Shown here piece after piece: positions 62,859-64,000 of a stretch of DNA of 64,000 nt. A program made the translations under genes and the position numbers. The notes below the pieces were generated by a model. The model had not been told where the DNA came from and did not search any database. It saw nothing but the letters and a program-made list of their open reading frames with translations. The stretch is from Sphingobacterium lumbrici. GTDB lineage: Bacteria; Bacteroidota; Bacteroidia; Sphingobacteriales; Sphingobacteriaceae. Numbering within the stretch: position 1 is the stretch's first letter; the number at the start of each line of letters is the position of its first letter. The stretch covers positions 124,001 through 188,000 of the forward strand of contig NZ_SRZY01000029.1 in assembly GCF_006476045.1 (NCBI RefSeq), read 5' to 3'.

Positions 62859-64000
62859 TTAAAAATTAGCCATCAAAGTGAAGGCAAAAGAGCGGGCAAA
62901 TGGATAAGATGTTCCTCTTTCAATACGGACTGTACTGAATTTTACAACCTCGTTTAAGTTAACCATTGCTCTTAATCGTTGTAATTTTAACTGTTTAACA
63001 ATAGCATGACGGTAAAAATCGTAGCCCAAATTAACCGAGCTGATGTCTAGTTCGCTCAAATCTTGTACAAATCTTGAAGATGCTAGGGTTCTGCCACTTG
63101 AACTTGTTTCGCCAATGCTTTTAAATAAAACAATATCTCCCGGCTGTTTCCAACTATCATAATAAGCACGCTTATCAACATTGTAGTTTAACGGTGCATT
63201 CTCTACTTTATCTACAAGGGTTTGGTTATATATTTGTCCCCCCATTCTGTAACGGGCAATTACACCAACACTAAATCCTTTATATTCAAAATTTGTACCC
63301 AAATTCCCCATTACTTTGGCTTGGTTTACACCAACTACGACTTTATCGTTAGTATTCCATATATCGGTAAGTGTACCATCTTTTTTCACAAAAATTTCCT
63401 TTCCGGTAGCCGGGTCAATCCCTTTAGAAGGAACAGCCCAAATGGCATCAAGAGATTGACCTTCTTCAAATCTAACCAAAGGTCTGTTCGTTGTTCTGGA
63501 GAGCACATCTTGTTCGCTTGTAAGACTTTGCAGCGAATTCGATATCTTAACAATTTTATTATGATTAGACGCACCGGCAACAAATAAGTTAAGCGATTGT
63601 CTGTTAGCACTATTTACTAACATCCGGTAATTTAACCTGAATTCTATACCAGTGTTAACCATTTCACCAAGATTGGCTTTGTACGTTTCAAAACCTAAAG
63701 ACGGAGGTGTAGTGATGTCTGTTAAAAGATTTGTAGTAATCGACTTATATACATCCACACGGAAGCTTAAACGCTTCATTAGTTCCGCATCCATCCCTAC
63801 GTTGTAATCCAGACGTTGCTGCCATTTTAAATCACTGTTAGCCAAATTATTCAAATAAGTACCCAACATCCCCTGATAAGCATTGCCTGTAAAATAGTTG
63901 TAGAGTAACAAAGCCTGGTAAGAATTAAAATTTTGGGAACCTGTATAACCTAAGGATCCTCTAAATTTTAGGTTATTGATTATGTCATTATCTTTCAAGA
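62859..64000 (-). CDS. SusC/RagA-family TonB-linked outer membrane protein, C-terminal part (runs off right edge)
   Basis: 380 codons to the right edge; the N-terminal plug and signal are outside. TonB-dependent barrel strands are clear (NLKFRGSLGYTGSQNFNSYQ; FRVDVYKSITTNLLTDITTP; NLGEMVNTGIEFRLNYRML; FEYKGFSVGVIARYRMGGQI, YNQTLVD). It ends in FARSFAFTLMANF with a terminal Phe, the outer-membrane insertion signal. It is the channel partner of the SusD downstream, and the first gene seen of the operon that ends with the TlpA/S46 genes. Confidence 0.94.
   Translation of the reverse strand, partial: LKDNDIINNLKFRGSLGYTGSQNFNSYQALLLYNYFTGNAYQGMLGTYLNNLANSDLKWQQRLDYNVGMDAELMKRLSFRVDVYKSITTNLLTDITTPPSLGFETYKANLGEMVNTGIEFRLNYRMLVNSANRQSLNLFVAGASNHNKIVKISNSLQSLTSEQDVLSRTTNRPLVRFEEGQSLDAIWAVPSKGIDPATGKEIFVKKDGTLTDIWNTNDKVVVGVNQAKVMGNLGTNFEYKGFSVGVIARYRMGGQIYNQTLVDKVENAPLNYNVDKRAYYDSWKQPGDIVLFKSIGETSSSGRTLASSRFVQDLSELDISSVNLGYDFYRHAIVKQLKLQRLRAMVNLNEVVKFSTVRIERGTSYPFARSFAFTLMANF

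Overview
The window looks like chromosome from a member of the Bacteroidota, most likely Sphingobacteriaceae (Sphingobacterium- or Pedobacter-like). The evidence is: SusC/SusD outer-membrane uptake systems with an ECF sigma / FecR pair; promoters of the Bacteroidota type (TTTG, about 19-20 bp, TAnnTTTG); an exonuclease-DnaE fusion; the long form of the PurF-like enzyme; futalosine-pathway MqnC; DUF4843 and PKD-like lipoproteins; and AT-rich intergenic DNA. No sequence search could be run, so family names rest on motifs and recall.

Layout. 1-5.8 kb (minus strand): ECF sigma factor, FecR anti-sigma factor, an M60-like metallopeptidase lipoprotein and the N-terminal part of a SusC transporter with an STN signalling domain, cut by the left edge. 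6-26.3 kb is ordinary core genome: a degenerate DEAD-box-like protein, ROK kinase, YchF, MazG, TrpS, deoxynucleoside kinase, KdsB, FKBP isomerase, a glycosyltransferase, a phospholipase C-like protein, thioredoxin, DnaE, an OmpA-type lipoprotein and a large secreted protein of uncertain function. 26.5-26.8 kb has tRNA-Gly, tRNA-Leu and a leftover 5' half of a tRNA. 26.8-50.5 kb is again core: HAD, TauE, MqnC, ScpB; a tight GlmU-like/TpiA/PrmA/Mpl operon; L31 type B; LysS; PurF-like; Amt; Rieske protein; a truncated WYL-type regulator; GNAT; DinB; aconitase; Rpe; PgpH; tRNA-Ser.

50.7-52.5 kb is an IS1182-like insertion sequence (1764 bp, 16-bp terminal inverted repeats, 8-bp target duplication ATTGAGTG) whose transposase is frameshifted at a run of seven C. 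Removing it restores a perfect terminator hairpin, so it landed in the loop of the terminator of the next operon. 52.5-64 kb (all minus strand) is one apparent operon, listed in transcription order: SusC (cut by the right edge), SusD, DUF4843 lipoprotein, PKD-like lipoprotein, transglutaminase-like lipoprotein, a decayed stretch, a TlpA-like thioredoxin, an S46 dipeptidyl-peptidase and a second TlpA-like thioredoxin. This set suggests a RagAB-like peptide or protein capture and processing system rather than a glycan locus. The left-edge M60 peptidase/SusC pair may be a second protein- or glycoprotein-directed system.

The observations most worth checking are the peptidase-bearing SusCD operon, the cysteine at the presumed P1-specificity position of its S46 peptidase, the IS in the terminator loop with its C7 frameshift, the two palindromes around the pgpH promoter, two promoters that predict leaderless mRNAs, the tRNA half-gene, and two unrecognised small ORFs. 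No CRISPR array, prophage, rRNA or replication origin was seen.
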